From the NCBI RefSeq assembly GCF_013299185.1, contig NZ_JAAFKG010000034.1, positions 1-64,000 of the forward strand: a stretch of DNA of 64,000 nucleotides, read 5' to 3'. The translations under genes were made by a program, and so were the position numbers. Source of the DNA: Microcoleus sp. bin48.metabat.b7b8b9.023. Lineage in GTDB: Bacteria > Cyanobacteriota > Cyanobacteriia > Cyanobacteriales > Microcoleaceae. Below, one piece after another: positions 1-13,590 of the stretch (position 1 is its first letter; every line of letters begins with the position of its first letter). The notes beneath the pieces were generated by a model. That model did not search any database. It was given only the letters and a program-made list of their open reading frames with translations, and had not been told where the DNA came from.

Positions 1-76
1 CGCAAGACTCTTTGTTATTCTAAATGTGAGGAAATGCTCAAGCATTCTATTAAATTATTAATACATTACTTGAAGT

Positions 77-577
77 TTGACGATATTCCCATTCCTGGAG
101 CATTCATACCTTGATTCAGCAACGCCGGCGTTGTTCTCTGGACTGAAAGAAACGGGGCTGACTGTTTTAACTGGTTCGGGTGGATTGACTAAGTTCAATA
201 GAGTACGGTTTAATTTACCTAAAACTCATTGGCTTGATGCTGCTTGTGTCGGTCAAGTTGAATCGCTCGAAGTATTAACAAATAAACCACTGCTAATCAA
301 AGCAACTGGATACGGAACTCGTCAAATGTGTCGCACAGACAGGTTTGGCTTTCCATCTCGATACGTTCCTCAAAACAAGTTTGTTAAAGGCTTTCAAACT
401 GGTGACATTGTAAAATCAGTCGTTACCAGTGGCAAGAAAATAGGTGAATATGTTGGTCGGGTTGCGGTTAGAACGACGGGTTCGTTCAATATCTCAGCAT
501 CAGAATTGGTGCAAGGGATTAGCCATAAATACTGCAAAATAGTTCACAGAAAAGATGGCTACAGTTACGCATTTTAA
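77..577 (+). pseudogene. IscB-like HNH/RuvC nuclease, C-terminal remnant
   Basis: The 166 codons match the C-terminal part of IscB-family proteins, the IS200/IS605-linked RNA-guided nucleases ancestral to Cas9. I recognise LPKTHWLDAACVG and GYGTRQMCRTDRFGFPSR, which belong to the RuvC-III region and the tail that follows it. The reading frame opens at a TTG inside the conserved domain. Upstream, the same frame hits TAA at 59-61 and TGA at 71-73. The other two frames back to the window edge do not read as IscB, so the N-terminal RRXRR, bridge, HNH and RuvC-I/II parts are absent. This is best read as a decayed fragment, although the window edge leaves only 76 bases to judge. No IscB activity is expected. 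A palindromic GGGACTGAAGTCCC motif follows the stop. Confidence 0.75.
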
Positions 578-676
578 GACTGACGGGGACTGAAGTCCCC
601 CTTATAGCTTCCCTAAGAAGGGCTAAAGCCGCGCTCGTTTCCCCTATCCCGTATTAATTTTTATGAGTCAGCAGAA
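578..676. repeat. Palindromic GGGACTGAAGTCCC motif and element end
   Basis: Directly after the IscB remnant lies GGGGACTGAAGTCCCC, a near-perfect palindrome of the same family as the arrays near 3.6 and 55.5 kb. It is followed by AAGAAGGGCTAAAGCCGCGC, which resembles the GGGGGCTAAAGCCCAAC repeat at 1.16 kb. This probably marks the junction of the old insertion. Confidence 0.5.
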
Positions 677-1033
677 TTGCGGGCTGTCAAACCGGGGAGA
701 TTTCAGATTCTGGAAGTAGACAATGAGATTTCGATTAAAGCTTTTGTTCTGGAAAATGGTTTGGCTTTTAAAACCGGGCGCGGGTTTTATGAATTTACCA
801 AAACAGAAACTATCCAAGGTAAGAAAGAAATTGTGCTGATGGAGCGTTCGACAGGGGATTTGTTTGAAGGAGAAGCGGCGCGAGAAATGTTGGGTTTGCC
901 AATGGGTGAGACAGTTCGCATCAAGCCGAGCAATCTAGAAAAGTATGCGGTTTTTGTGCAAAGTACCTCGGCTAATCGCAAGCTGATGGGGGGGACTCGT
1001 TTCCTTTATGAAGTTGAAGATTGGGATCGTTAA
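677..1033 (+). CDS. Small hypothetical protein, possibly 5'-truncated
   Basis: A 118-residue soluble, probably beta-rich protein that I do not recognise. The frame has reasonable cyanobacterial codon use and ends WDR-stop. The only start available is TTG at 677. The frame stays open upstream into the end of the IscB-type remnant (codons for INFYESAEL), without an ATG or GTG and without a clear ribosome-binding site. The ATG at 663 is in another frame. I infer that the native 5' end may have been lost when the mobile element inserted. No signal peptide or membrane segment is visible. Alternatively it is an intact gene that uses TTG. Confidence 0.5.
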   Translation: MRAVKPGRFQILEVDNEISIKAFVLENGLAFKTGRGFYEFTKTETIQGKKEIVLMERSTGDLFEGEAAREMLGLPMGETVRIKPSNLEKYAVFVQSTSANRKLMGGTRFLYEVEDWDR

Positions 1034-1112
1034 TCGATTTTAAATGTCCTAACTACAACCGCAGAGTAGGGCAGATCATGCTAAGATTTTTATGGTTTGT
1101 GTTTGTAGCTTT

Positions 1113-1299
1113 CCTCAAAAAGATGAGGTATGACTGATAGTTTAATATAACTACTAAATTAGGGGGGCTAAAGCCCAACTACGTACCTGACTTTTGGAGA
1201 ATTGCTTAAATTAGGGGGGCTAAAGCCCAACTACGTACCTGACTTTTGGAGAATTGCTTAAATTAGGGGGGCTAAAGCCCAACTACGTGCCGGATCTTT
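1113..1299. repeat. 52-bp tandem repeat inside a MITE-like element
   Basis: Three copies of a 52-bp unit start at 1156, 1208 and 1260 (the last is partial). Each contains GGGGGGCTAAAGCCCAACTA. The first copy continues leftward into CTCAAAAAGATGAGGTATG, which is roughly the inverse complement of the CGTACCTGACTTTTGGAGA end, giving terminal inverted repeats of a small non-coding element. A diverged single copy of the whole element lies at 13679-13774 between the two giant CHAT genes. The 298-bp interval before ligA holds nothing else. Confidence 0.75.
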
Positions 1300-1325
1300 T
1301 GCGGTTAGACAATATACGCTTTTAA

Positions 1326-3581
<2,256 letters not shown>

Positions 3582-3833
3582 AAATTTGTGATTTTTAGTA
3601 AGGTGTATCCCATTAGCAAGGTTCGTAGTGAGGACTTCAGTCCTCTGAATTTATGAGGACTGAAGTCCTCAGCAAGGTTCGTAGTGAGGACTTCAGTCCT
3701 CTGATTTTATGAGGACTGAAGTCCTCACTACGAACCTGTTTAGTGTTTGATCTTCGGGCTTCAGTCCTCTGATTTTGAGAAGGACTGAAGTCCTCACTAC
3801 GAACCTGCCGATCGCAAATTGTGCAATACCTCA
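3582..3833. repeat. Palindromic GAGGACTTCAGTCCTC repeat cluster
   Basis: Three to four copies of a hairpin-forming repeat of the type GGTTCGTAGTGAGGACTTCAGTCCTC, spacer, then GAGGACTGAAGTCCTCACTA with CGAACC. The arms are perfect inverted repeats. The same family forms the array at 55.4-56.0 kb. The remaining bases to 4004 show no gene; the tail of the interval holds the promoter region of the next gene. Confidence 0.9.
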
Positions 3834-4004
3834 AAAGGCATAGAAATTGCGCTCGCCATTCGTCAATATACATACTTCCCCAGCCTGGGCGCCCGAATCG
3901 GTTGTCGGCACAGGCTAGTTTTGCTAAAATTTGATAGAGTTGGCATTTGCGATCGCGCGTAACTGCCAACCGAACAAAGTTCCAGCAATCAGAGGAGATA
4001 CGTA

Positions 4005-4427
4005 ATGTCGGAAATCCCAGAACAAACACAAACAAATTTATCGGCTCCAGAAACAACTTCCGAAAGCTCTATTTCTTGGACGGAAAATGTAAAAAGTAGC
4101 GTGGGAAACATCCTGAGCAGTTGGAAGTTGAAAGCAGGATTGGGAGTGGCTGTACTGTTGGGAGTTTTAGTGTTGTCGTTTTTCTGGCAGCACATGATTG
4201 CAGTTGTAGGTATGAATAGTTGGGCGAGTCGATCGGGCGCTAGAGCGATCGAATGTATGGTAAGAGATACTAATGATGACCAGTATGTAAGTTGCAGCGC
4301 TCTCCTCGACCAGCAAATTGTCCCTCTTGAATGCAGTTCTAGTTTGTTAAATATCGGTTGTCGTGTCAATTATGGAACTGCGGCACCTAATTTGAAACAG
4401 CTTGGGCCTAGAGCTGCTTTGAGATAA
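4005..4427 (+). CDS. Small single-pass membrane protein, unknown
   Basis: A 140-residue protein that I do not recognise. The start is supported by AGAGGAGATACGTA directly ahead of the ATG (GGAG about 8 bases upstream). The first 45 residues are polar and Thr/Ser/Glu rich, followed by one clear hydrophobic segment (LKAGLGVAVLLGVLVLSFFW, about residues 43-62). A roughly 75-residue C-terminal part contains four cysteines (CMVRD, SCSALLDQ, LECSS, IGCRVNYG) that could form disulphides if periplasmic. The long N-terminus before the membrane segment argues for a cytoplasmic N-terminus. Single gene with no operon partner. Confidence 0.75.
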   Translation: MSEIPEQTQTNLSAPETTSESSISWTENVKSSVGNILSSWKLKAGLGVAVLLGVLVLSFFWQHMIAVVGMNSWASRSGARAIECMVRDTNDDQYVSCSALLDQQIVPLECSSSLLNIGCRVNYGTAAPNLKQLGPRAALR

Positions 4428-4476
4428 TTTTTGATGAGCTTTGCCGAAAAATATGATGCTGATGCCAAGCATAAAT

Positions 4477-4530
4477 GGTGCGTCAGAATTAGATTGGGGG
4501 TGATTTAAAATTTACCTTTCCTGACGCACC
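4477..4530. repeat. 54-bp inverted-repeat mini-element (GGTGCGTCAG ends)
   Basis: GGTGCGTCAG at 4477-4486 is mirrored by CTGACGCACC at 4521-4530, a perfect 10-bp terminal inverted repeat around an A/T-rich centre. A second copy is at 23693-23750. Both are followed by CTAC. Confidence 0.8.
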
Positions 4531-4554
4531 CTACTCTGTCAACTCTCAACTGGC

Positions 4555-4620
4555 ATACCGTTTCTGTATCGGAATGATTTAACCGCAGAGGGCACAGAGG
4601 ACACAGAGAGGGAATGCAGA
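4555..4620. repeat. Dispersed GGAATGATTTAACCGCAGAG repeat, copy 1
   Basis: GGAATGATTTAACCGCAGAG followed by GGCACAGAGGACACAGAG. An inverted copy is present at 13591-13664 on the other side of the CHAT gene. It does not look coding. Confidence 0.7.
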
Positions 4621-4652
4621 GATTAATAATTCCTATGCAACCGGATTTGATA

Positions 4653-4784
4653 TCAACTGTCAACTGTCAACTGTCAACTGTCAACTGTCAACTGTCAACT
4701 GTCAACTGTCAACTGTCAACTGTCAACTGTCAACTGTCAACTGTCAACTGTCAACTGTCAACTGTCAACTGTCAACTGTCAACT
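4653..4784. repeat. Heptanucleotide tandem array (TCAACTG)n
   Basis: About 19 uninterrupted copies of the 7-mer TCAACTG, a short tandemly repeated repetitive sequence of the kind known from filamentous cyanobacteria. It ends 5 bases before the stop codon of the reverse-strand CHAT gene. Because 7 is not a multiple of 3, every frame reads a 21-base cycle; the apparent 64-codon ORF across it is an artefact. The same heptamer occurs at 23.78, 27.12, 37.94 and 39.49 kb. Confidence 0.95.
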
Positions 4785-4788
4785 CTTC

Positions 4789-7700
4789 TTACCACGGATT
4801 TCCGATGAGGGTGAAACTGCTCCAGTAGTAAGGATGAGAAAAATCGTTGGTTTGTAGTTTGATGTTATTTGGTAAATTTAATTTGCCCGCTGTTGTTACT
4901 AATTGCCGATTTTCAATCCGAACTTGACGAGCAATCATCGCCTGTTGAGTAAGTTGCAGAGTTTCTGCCTTGGTTTTGCCTCCTCGAAGCTGCTGGTAAA
5001 ATTCGCTCATCAGTCCCAAAGTGCCTCCGTCATCAACATACCACAAACTCCCTAGGGCAGATTTGGCGCCGGATTTGACCGCTAAACCTCCAAAACCTAA
5101 CTCTGCTTCGCGATCGCCCAAAGCAGTTCTACAAGCACTCAACACTAACAAGTCTACCTGCGGATTGCGCCAATTTAAACTCTCCATGTCACTGAGCTGC
5201 AATTTGTAATTCCAGAGTTGAATGTAAGAATTGCTCGCTTGTCCCGAGATGAAGTTAGCATGGGTTGCTAGGTGAACAATCCGAAATCCTTTGTTGGCGT
5301 GTTGCGATTGGAGATTGTTAATAGTGAAACTCGAATTGAGGAAAGATGGCCCTTGCCACTGGGTAGAAATTGTTTCTAATTCTAGAGGCACGCTGGGCAA
5401 GGGATTTTTGTCAACAAATTCTGACCGTCCCATTGCTAGCACTGTGGCGTCTCTAACGGTTTTAAATTCGCGATTAGTCAAGCTAAAACTCGGAATTAGG
5501 CTGAAACTGTATTTTTGAATCAAGAAGCCTTTACCGTCGTGCAAAGCGGCAAAGGGTAAACTCCGCAATCCGGGATCGACTGATAGCAACAAAGTCTCAA
5601 TTCCTAAGTTTTGCAAGTCTTTTTCTAGAGGTGCGATCGCCCATTGATACAGTTTTTGGGCCGAGGGAAGATAACTGATAGTGCCGACTTTTCCGAGATT
5701 GGTGACTTGTTCGCGGAACTCCTTAACAATTGGTTCGAGAGCTTCACGGTTGGCTTCGGGAACGCTGTAGTGAATCGGCTGCCCTACAGGAGGAACTAAA
5801 ATTAATTCCAGTCGATCGACTCGCGAGATTATATAGATAATACCAGACCGCTTGCGAGTTTCCTGTTCGATATTTCTCAATGTTTGTTGGAATTGCGCCA
5901 TCATCACTTTTTGGTTGGGAAGGTTGGCTTTGACGCCTAGGTATTCTCCAAACTCTTGATTCCTAATTTGTTCGATTCCCCAGACTGCTTTTTCGATGTC
6001 GTTACCTTCAAAAAGTCGATCGGGAGGCGGAAAGTATCCCAGCACTAAATTAGCACTACGGTTGACTTCTGGCGGTGTTTCGCGGCGGGGAGCTACTGGC
6101 GATTGGTTGGGCGGTAGCTGACTGGTGATGCTTGAATCGAGCGTTAAAATTTGACCCGCAGCAGGGCCCGGAGTGTCTAACGGTGGCATTTTGCGACGAT
6201 TTGGATCTTCTGGATCGTCGGGGGTTGAGGCGATAGGTGCGGGCGTGGGAGTTGCACTTGGAGTCGGAGTTGCACTTGGAGTTGGGGTTGCACTTGGAGT
6301 CGGAGTTGGGGTTGCGCTCGGAGTGGGAGTTGCACTTGGAGTGGGAGTTGCGCTCGGAGTTGGGGTTGCGCTCGGAGTGGGAGTTGCACTTGGAGTGGGA
6401 GTTGCGCTCGGAGTTGGGGTTGCGCTCGGAGTCGGAGTTGCACTTGGAGTTGGGGTTACGCTCGGAGTTGGGGTTACGCTCGGAGTGGGAGTTGCGCTTG
6501 GAGTCGGAGTTGCACTTGGAGTGGGAGTTGCACTTGGAGTGGGAGTTTCGCTTGCGCTTGGAGTGGGAGTTGCACTTGGAGTGGGAGTTTCGCTTGCGCT
6601 TGGAGTGGGAGTTGCGCTTGGAGTTTCGCTTGCGCTTGGAGTGGGAGTTACGCTTGGAGTGGGAGTTGCGCTTGGAGTGGGAGTTGCACTTGGAGTCGGG
6701 GTTACGCTCGGAGTTGGGGTTACGCTCGGAGTGGGAGTTGCGCTTGGAGTCGGAGTTGCACTCGGAGTGGGAGTTGCGCTCGGAGTGGGAGTTTCGCTCG
6801 GAGTCGGAGTTGGAGTTGGAGTTGGAGTTGGATCGATCCCATCATCAGTAGGAAATGCAATATTAGGCAAACCACTAGCTGTACGAGGAAACGACTGCGA
6901 TGTAATGCTAGATTGCCCAGTTGTAATTGCAGCCGCCGTACCATTTATAGTTGCATTTCCCACGACAAACGGTTGAATCACTCCCCCTCCATCTCCTCCA
7001 GTGTGGGCAATTGAAATATTTCCTCCACCGGTGCCACCAGCAGTGGAAATACTAGCAAATCCTGTCGGCGAAAAAGTTGTTGGGAAAGAACCTGTAGCCC
7101 GGAAAAAATTTCCGGCGACGGCTTTAACATTGCCACCGGTGCCGTTAGTACCGCCTTGGGCATTGATAAAACTGACTTGAATATCGCCGATCGGATCTAA
7201 GAGCACATTTCCAGCATTTCCGGCTGTACCGCTGGAGTTAATTTGTCCTGCTGTAATTGAAGTTGTCGCATCAACAGTGATATTCCCGCCCGTACTTCCC
7301 GATGTATTCAAATTACCTGCTGTGAAAACGTTACCGCTTTTGAATAGAATTTCTCCGCCATTAGTAGTAATGTTTTTAACGGTGATATCGCCGCTGGAAG
7401 TAATATCGACTTTGCCTGCGGTTACATCTCCCAATAAGTTGACTGTTTTCGTGTTTTGTGCTGTCACTTGTGCTGCATTAATTGTCGAATTGGCTGTAAC
7501 ATCGCCAGCATTTTTAATCAGAAGATTTCCTAATTTGCTGGTTGCACCCACCGATCCATTGAAAGTGATGCTGCCGCTACCGGAGTCGAGAGTTAGATTC
7601 CGGGCGGCATCTATACTGTCGATCGCACCGGACAACGCAATCTTCCCCCCAGCCGTGCTCAATATCGCATCTTTCGTCAGCCCCAGAGCACCACTAATAT

Positions 7701-10700
7701 TGATATTGCCGTTATTCGTGGCAACATTGCCACCCAATTTAGTATTTAAGGCAGTCACATTCAAACCCGTCAGTGGCGTGGTTTTGCCGATATCTCCTTG
7801 CAGCAGCACGTTGCCACCCTTAGCATTGATGTTCAAGCGCCGAGATCCATCGATCGCACCTGCGACACTAACATTACCTGCGTCACTAGCGAGACTGACA
7901 TCACTGCCGAGTTGGACTTTGCCGTTAAGAGCAATACTGCTGTTGTCTTTGCCGGTAATATTGGCGTTAAGTGCGATCGTACCGGTTCCCGTTTGAATCG
8001 TGACTGGAGCGTTAAAAGTGCGATCGCTAGGAACAGTAATATTGCCGGTGCCATCGGAGCCGATCGCGATCGAGCTAAATCCCTTTTGAATCAAACCAAG
8101 TTCCGATGCCGTTAAATCTAAAGCCGGAGTAGTGTTGTCGGTGCCACCAACCACAATATTTTGTCCTGCCTTTGTCGGTTGCAAAGTTAGCGCACCCGTA
8201 CCAGAAACTTGCCCAGCAAAATTAATTTCACCTGCTTTTAAATTCAGCGAGTTACTTCCTGCTGCTAGAGTCGAACCGAAAGCAATAGTTGCATCTCCCG
8301 GTGTCAAACTTACAGGAGCTTTTAGTGTCACCGGCCCGTTAAAACTGATATCATCATTAGTTGTAGCGATATTGCCACTAACCGCAACAGTTCCCGCCCC
8401 TTTTTGACTGAATGCACCGTCTAAATTCAGGTTTTTCTCGATATTGAGATTAACCTTATTAGTAATTGTCAGCGTGCCGTCATTGTTCGTTGTGACAGTT
8501 CCTTTGAGATTAACGTTGTCAGCCGCAATACCGAGATTGCCAGCTACATCAACACTCTTGTTAAATATAATATCGCTGCCTGCGAGAGTCGGATTTTTGG
8601 CGATTGTCACTGCATCGTTATAGGTTTGAGTGCCGGTTGTCGTGACTGAGCCATTGAGTGTAGTTGCGCCACCAGCAGTCAAACTTGCTGCATTGACGGT
8701 TTTATTAATCGTGAGAGCATCGTTATAGGTTTGAGTGCCGGTTGTCTTGACATCGCCATTGAGTGTGGTTGTGCCACTAGCAGTCAAACTTGCTGCATTG
8801 ACGGTTTTATTAAATGCAGTTGTTCCTGTAGAGTTAACTGTTAATTGACCGATCGCCTTTGAACTCCCAACTGCACCATTGAATGCAATATCGCCGGCAC
8901 TCGCATTGACAGTCAAATCGCTGCCTATGTTATTGGAGTCCACAGTATTATTGAAAGTAATGCCTTTACCTGAGAGAGTCGGATTGGTGGCAATCGTGAC
9001 TGCATCGTTATAGGTTTGAGCGCCGGTTGTCGTGACATTGCCATTGAGTGTAGTTGTGCCGCCCGCATCTGTCGTCAAAGTCGCGGCATTAACTTTATTA
9101 AATGTAGTTTTTCCTGTAGAGTTAACTGTTAAATTTGCGATCGCACTAGAATCCCCAAATGCCTTAGCGAAAGTAACATCACCAGAACCTCCATTGACAG
9201 TCAAATCGCTGCCGCTGTTACTGGGGTTAACAGTATTGTTGAAAGTAATGCCGTTGCCTGTCAGAATCGGATTTGTGTTGGTAATTGTCACTGCATCGTT
9301 ATAGATTTGAGTGCCGGTTGTCTTGACATCGCCACCTAAAAATATCTTGCTGTTGGCAGTTAAATTTGTCAGCGGAGTTACAGCACCAACTGCTTCCTTG
9401 AATGTAATATTGCCCGTGCCAGCCGTTAAACTCAGATTTTTAGTTCCCGTCAGTGCACCGTTGACTGTGCTGTTAAACAGAATATTCCCTGCACCTGCAC
9501 CTGTGTTGGCAGAAGCATTATCTTGGACGAGTACAGGACTTTGGAAAGTGATATCTTGACCGATGGTAGCAACGCTTGCATTGAGTGTTGTCTTGCCATT
9601 AAAAACGATCGAGGCATTATCTTTGCCGGTGAGTGGTTGATTGATCGCGATCGCACCGCCGGGAGATTGAACATTGACCGGATCTAGGAAACTGTGAGCG
9701 TTGTCAAAGGTAATTGTACCAGTGCCGTCTGTTCTGCCGATCGCGATCGACTTAAATCCATTTTGCAGAGCATCTTGAAACTGCTTTCCCACATAAATAG
9801 TATTCGGATCGACAGGATTAGCTAATCCATCTATGAATCGAATATTACCGTTTGCATCGAACGGTTGCAGAGAAAAAGTACCCGTACCTTTAACAACCCC
9901 TTGAAAGTTAACTTCTCTCCCAATCAAAGCAATATTTCCCGTACCAGCATTTATATTATTTACGTCAACGTTATTAAAAGCTTTGAGAGTGATATCTGCG
10001 CCCGTACCCGCAGAACTCGTATCAAGCGAACCCAATGCCGTTGTAATATTACCCTTATTGCTCGTAAGCGCGATCGCCCCTCCGGGATTCTTCGTAGTAA
10101 TATTGGCCGTAGCAATATCGCCAGTTGTCGTGATACTTATAGCGCCAGTGCTGGTAATCTTGGCTTCTGGATTTACCCCAAGTGCAGCCAAGGGAGTAGT
10201 GCCACCAACAGGCTCATTAAAATTGATAGTACCAGTTCCAGCAGTAATATTTAATTTATTGTTGCCGTCAACAGTGCCGCCAAAGGTAATATCCCCACCG
10301 CTGAGGTTTTTAGTTTTGAGAGTGACATCATTACCGAGGGAAACTTTGCCGCCAAACGAGATACTCTGGTCTTGAGTAGTAATGTTTTTATTTAGTTGTG
10401 TTGCTCCGTCCAGCTTCAATGTAGCGCCACCTGTGGTCGTAATTGGGCCGTTGACGGCGATCGCGCCTCCGCTTGGAGATTGAATTGTGACAGGCAATTT
10501 AAAAGTAATATCAGCGGGAATGGCGATCGTCCCCGTCCCGTCAGCCCGTCCAATAACCATTTTGGAAAAGCCGATTAATGCGTCAAGTTCAGTCTGCCGG
10601 ATCTGCAAAACCTTAGGATCGTCGGCATCGGCGCCACCAACAGTAATACTTAAAGTCGGCGTCAGAGGTTGCAACCAAATTTTACCAGTACCGTTGATTT

Positions 10701-13395
10701 TAGTCGGGGGTGACAGTTGAATTCGATCGCCAGTCAAAGTAACATTTCCGTTCGTTTTTACCGTAGGACTATCGATAGAAATACCGTAGTTCTCAGTTCC
10801 TACCCCCGCACCTGTCCCAGTCATGGTGATATTTCCGCCGGTGCCTGTGGATTCCACCTGCCCTTGCATCAGAATGCCGGTGTTGTTATCGTTGTTATCC
10901 CCGCTTCCCTTACCTGTTCCAGTAAACGTGATATCCCCACTATTCGATAGAACTTTAGCAGGAAAAAAAACGAATATCCCTAGATTCTTTTTATTCCCCT
11001 GCCCGTCACCATTTAGAGTCACTTTCCCGGTGCCTGTGGATTCCACCGTCCCTTGAATCACAATGCCCGTGTTGTTATCCCCGCTTCCCTTACCTGTTCC
11101 ATTCAGGGTGATATCTCCATTATTCGATCGAACTTGAGACGGAAAAAAATCAATAAATATCCCTTGATTATTATTCCCATTCCCATTACCGCCAACACCG
11201 TTTAGAGTCACTTTCCCGGTGCCTGTGGATTCCACCTGCCCTAACCGTGTAATATCAATGCCGATGTTGTTATCCCCGCTTCCCTTACCTGTTCCAGTCA
11301 GGGTGATATCTCCATTCACCGATAAGACTTTGCTGCTATCAATAGATATCCCTCCAGTGCTACCTATCCCATTACCACCCGTACCCGTCATACTGACTTT
11401 TCCTGTCCCTGTTGATTCCACCTTGATATTCAATAACTTGATGCCATTATTACCAGATCCGCTGCCAGTACCAGTGAAAGTAATATCACCATTTGCCGAA
11501 GTTATCTTAGAGCTGCCACTCAAAGATATCCCCTCACTATTGAGACTATTACCGCTAGTCCCGTTGAGGGTAATTTTTCCTGTTGCAGTTGTTGTTAACG
11601 TCCCAGTAAGTATCTGAATACCACTGTTTTTGGCTGTGGTTCCTGCACTACCATTGAGGTCAATATTTCCAGCACCGGCATTAATGTTGCCATTACTATT
11701 AATATCGATTCCAGAGCCCTTAGTAACATTGCCGCGACCAATACCTATAAAATTGCCATCATTTGTATTAATCGTTGCATTGCTAATGGTGAGACTGCCA
11801 CCATTGATATTGTCGGCATCAGCATTCAGAGTAACGTTACCTGCTTTAGTTGTAATATTAGCGTTGACATTAATGTTGTTATTAGCCAAAGCAGTCAATC
11901 CAACTCCCGAAGTAGTTATATTGACCGGAGCATCAAAAGTAATATCATTGGTAGCTTGCAAAATCACATTAGTTGCAGCACTATTAATCAGAGCAGCATC
12001 AATCGTATTTCCCCCAATGTCAGGATCGGCAAATTGATCCACCTGAGTTAGTGCAGTAAAAGTTCCCGCGACATTTTGAATCGTAATATTTGTGGGATCG
12101 AGCAACAATACTCCTGGATTGCCGTTAGCAGCCAGAGTATTAACATTGCCTCGAAAGTCTAAAAATTGCTTTCCCGACACTTCCACAAACCCGCCATTCC
12201 CCGACAACAAACCACCTCGGGCAGTAATATTCCCATTAAAGCGAGTAGTTTCATCAGCCCAAACAATCACTCGCCCGCCATTACCGTTGCTAATCCCATC
12301 CGCATTAATTGTCGAATCTGCGCTGACAAACGTCCGCACAGCATTCGGCACATTTCCCAAACCCTGAAAATCTCCGCCAATCAGTACATTCCCGCCGCCG
12401 TTAATACCCGAAGCATCGATTTTTCCGCCAATAACTCCGGCCCGATCGCCCAATATGCTAACATTACCGCCAGTATTGCCCGAGACGTTGATATTACCGC
12501 TGGCGATCGCAGTTCCCGCAGTTACAGGTACAGCCACATTCCCCGTCAAAACGACTTCACCATTGGAATTAACCGCTAAATTCGTTGCTTGTTCCTGACT
12601 TTTTCCAGTCAGCAACTGCGGCAAAGATAACACCGGCTGCGTCCAATTATTCGGCAAGGAACTTTGGCTAGCTGTCGGCTGAATTTCCAGACTCAGCAAA
12701 TTTCCGGTTTGAGCGATCCGTACCAAATTTTGACCGGGTACGGCCATCACGGTAATATTGCCAGACGGCGCCGTTAGCTGACCTGTATTGACAACTGTAC
12801 CCCCCGTCAAACTTAAACTTTGACCGGGCGCCACCGTCAAATTTCCTGCATTTACAATGCTTCCTGCTTGCGGACTGGTAAATGCGAAACTGTTCGGATT
12901 CCCGATTAAAGCTGCCCAGTTGTTATTGGCGATCGCGCTAAACCACTGATTGTTGTCAAAACCGATACCTGTCGCCGCCGTGGCGTTAAAAGAACCCGGT
13001 ACGTTGAGACTGGCATTTTGTCCGAAAATTATCCCCGACGGATTCATCAAAAACAGGTTGGAATTGCCACCTGTCACTTGAATTAAGCCGTTGATTACAG
13101 AAGGATTTCCCCCGTTAATTCGTCCTAAGATATTTTGAATGTTGGGATTGGTTAAAAAGTTTGCCGTTTGACCTTCACTGAGACCAAACTGAGTAAAACT
13201 GTGAAATAGGTTGGCTCTATCTCCGCTAAATGACCCCCCGGAAATGTCGTAGCGATCGCCATTCGGTGTCACGACTGTATTCGTACCGTCTGGTGCGGGT
13301 GTAATGGGTTGCGCGGAAGCTGAGCCTGCTGCTGCTGCCACCAGCCAGCCAACTATCAAGAACCATCCGAGTAAAGGTAGTTTGTTGGCTGCCAT
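4789..13395 (-). CDS. Giant secreted haemagglutinin-CHAT protease protein 1
   Basis: 2868 residues. A Sec signal peptide (hydrophobic core, then GSASA-QP) leads into a filamentous-haemagglutinin N-terminal (TPS) domain, residues about 30-170, with [17 protein letters not shown] and [13 protein letters not shown]. This is the hallmark of proteins exported by two-partner secretion. Residues about 170-2150 are Gly/Asn/Thr-rich repeats expected to form a long beta-helix, including several 60-70 residue units around [11 protein letters not shown] roughly 200-residue [10 protein letters not shown] linker follows. The last 420 residues are a CHAT (caspase/separase-like) domain with HLATHANF (His2712) and [13 protein letters not shown] (Cys2755), the expected catalytic pair. 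No transporter (TpsB) gene is nearby. It lies in tandem with a paralogue upstream. Surface display of a protease is inference. Confidence 0.9.
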   Translation of the reverse strand: MAANKLPLLGWFLIVGWLVAAAAGSASAQPITPAPDGTNTVVTPNGDRYDISGGSFSGDRANLFHSFTQFGLSEGQTANFLTNPNIQNILGRINGGNPSVINGLIQVTGGNSNLFLMNPSGIIFGQNASLNVPGSFNATAATGIGFDNNQWFSAIANNNWAALIGNPNSFAFTSPQAGSIVNAGNLTVAPGQSLSLTGGTVVNTGQLTAPSGNITVMAVPGQNLVRIAQTGNLLSLEIQPTASQSSLPNNWTQPVLSLPQLLTGKSQEQATNLAVNSNGEVVLTGNVAVPVTAGTAIASGNINVSGNTGGNVSILGDRAGVIGGKIDASGINGGGNVLIGGDFQGLGNVPNAVRTFVSADSTINADGISNGNGGRVIVWADETTRFNGNITARGGLLSGNGGFVEVSGKQFLDFRGNVNTLAANGNPGVLLLDPTNITIQNVAGTFTALTQVDQFADPDIGGNTIDAALINSAATNVILQATNDITFDAPVNITTSGVGLTALANNNINVNANITTKAGNVTLNADADNINGGSLTISNATINTNDGNFIGIGRGNVTKGSGIDINSNGNINAGAGNIDLNGSAGTTAKNSGIQILTGTLTTTATGKITLNGTSGNSLNSEGISLSGSSKITSANGDITFTGTGSGSGNNGIKLLNIKVESTGTGKVSMTGTGGNGIGSTGGISIDSSKVLSVNGDITLTGTGKGSGDNNIGIDITRLGQVESTGTGKVTLNGVGGNGNGNNNQGIFIDFFPSQVRSNNGDITLNGTGKGSGDNNTGIVIQGTVESTGTGKVTLNGDGQGNKKNLGIFVFFPAKVLSNSGDITFTGTGKGSGDNNDNNTGILMQGQVESTGTGGNITMTGTGAGVGTENYGISIDSPTVKTNGNVTLTGDRIQLSPPTKINGTGKIWLQPLTPTLSITVGGADADDPKVLQIRQTELDALIGFSKMVIGRADGTGTIAIPADITFKLPVTIQSPSGGAIAVNGPITTTGGATLKLDGATQLNKNITTQDQSISFGGKVSLGNDVTLKTKNLSGGDITFGGTVDGNNKLNITAGTGTINFNEPVGGTTPLAALGVNPEAKITSTGAISITTTGDIATANITTKNPGGAIALTSNKGNITTALGSLDTSSAGTGADITLKAFNNVDVNNINAGTGNIALIGREVNFQGVVKGTGTFSLQPFDANGNIRFIDGLANPVDPNTIYVGKQFQDALQNGFKSIAIGRTDGTGTITFDNAHSFLDPVNVQSPGGAIAINQPLTGKDNASIVFNGKTTLNASVATIGQDITFQSPVLVQDNASANTGAGAGNILFNSTVNGALTGTKNLSLTAGTGNITFKEAVGAVTPLTNLTANSKIFLGGDVKTTGTQIYNDAVTITNTNPILTGNGITFNNTVNPSNSGSDLTVNGGSGDVTFAKAFGDSSAIANLTVNSTGKTTFNKVNAATLTTDAGGTTTLNGNVTTTGAQTYNDAVTIATNPTLSGKGITFNNTVDSNNIGSDLTVNASAGDIAFNGAVGSSKAIGQLTVNSTGTTAFNKTVNAASLTASGTTTLNGDVKTTGTQTYNDALTINKTVNAASLTAGGATTLNGSVTTTGTQTYNDAVTIAKNPTLAGSDIIFNKSVDVAGNLGIAADNVNLKGTVTTNNDGTLTITNKVNLNIEKNLNLDGAFSQKGAGTVAVSGNIATTNDDISFNGPVTLKAPVSLTPGDATIAFGSTLAAGSNSLNLKAGEINFAGQVSGTGALTLQPTKAGQNIVVGGTDNTTPALDLTASELGLIQKGFSSIAIGSDGTGNITVPSDRTFNAPVTIQTGTGTIALNANITGKDNSSIALNGKVQLGSDVSLASDAGNVSVAGAIDGSRRLNINAKGGNVLLQGDIGKTTPLTGLNVTALNTKLGGNVATNNGNINISGALGLTKDAILSTAGGKIALSGAIDSIDAARNLTLDSGSGSITFNGSVGATSKLGNLLIKNAGDVTANSTINAAQVTAQNTKTVNLLGDVTAGKVDITSSGDITVKNITTNGGEILFKSGNVFTAGNLNTSGSTGGNITVDATTSITAGQINSSGTAGNAGNVLLDPIGDIQVSFINAQGGTNGTGGNVKAVAGNFFRATGSFPTTFSPTGFASISTAGGTGGGNISIAHTGGDGGGVIQPFVVGNATINGTAAAITTGQSSITSQSFPRTASGLPNIAFPTDDGIDPTPTPTPTPTPSETPTPSATPTPSATPTPSATPTPSVTPTPSVTPTPSATPTPSATPTPSVTPTPSASETPSATPTPSASETPTPSATPTPSASETPTPSATPTPSATPTPSATPTPSVTPTPSVTPTPSATPTPSATPTPSATPTPSATPTPSATPTPSATPTPSATPTPSATPTPTPSATPTPSATPTPSATPTPAPIASTPDDPEDPNRRKMPPLDTPGPAAGQILTLDSSITSQLPPNQSPVAPRRETPPEVNRSANLVLGYFPPPDRLFEGNDIEKAVWGIEQIRNQEFGEYLGVKANLPNQKVMMAQFQQTLRNIEQETRKRSGIIYIISRVDRLELILVPPVGQPIHYSVPEANREALEPIVKEFREQVTNLGKVGTISYLPSAQKLYQWAIAPLEKDLQNLGIETLLLSVDPGLRSLPFAALHDGKGFLIQKYSFSLIPSFSLTNREFKTVRDATVLAMGRSEFVDKNPLPSVPLELETISTQWQGPSFLNSSFTINNLQSQHANKGFRIVHLATHANFISGQASNSYIQLWNYKLQLSDMESLNWRNPQVDLLVLSACRTALGDREAELGFGGLAVKSGAKSALGSLWYVDDGGTLGLMSEFYQQLRGGKTKAETLQLTQQAMIARQVRIENRQLVTTAGKLNLPNNIKLQTNDFSHPYYWSSFTLIGNPW
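6237..6834 (-). repeat. Pro-Thr-Pro-Ser-Ala linker repeat within CHAT gene 1
   Basis: About 600 bases of near-identical 12- and 18-base units encode [19 protein letters not shown] on the minus strand, around residues 2188-2386. This is a flexible linker between the beta-helix body and the CHAT domain. Open frames on the other strand here are artefacts of the repeat. Confidence 0.9.
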
Positions 13396-13590
13396 TGTGG
13401 TTAAAGATGTGTTCTAAAAGTGGGATATCTTTATCTATCCCTATTCTTACTCGTCAAAATTCCTCACGTCAATAGCAGCGCCCTATTTTTGCTTGGATAA
13501 TGAGGAAGATATGCTAAAAAAACATGGATCGAGGCACGTTGTTGCACTTGGGCGCTCTTTACCACATTATATCAAATCCGCTCTTCATCA

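Noticed and set aside
3637-4369. Minus-strand frames opposite the 140-residue membrane protein
   Set aside because: They cross palindromic repeats and the antisense of a gene with a clear GGAG site and TM segment.
4614-4808. 64-codon frame across the heptamer array
   Set aside because: It is produced by the repeat (period 21 bases without stops), has no ribosome-binding site and overlaps the stop of the CHAT gene.
6173-6976. Long plus-strand frames opposite the CHAT gene linkers (also 15173-16492)
   Set aside because: They are antisense to the low-complexity PTPSAT and PPTN linkers; the minus-strand frame continues for more than 8 kb with clear domains.
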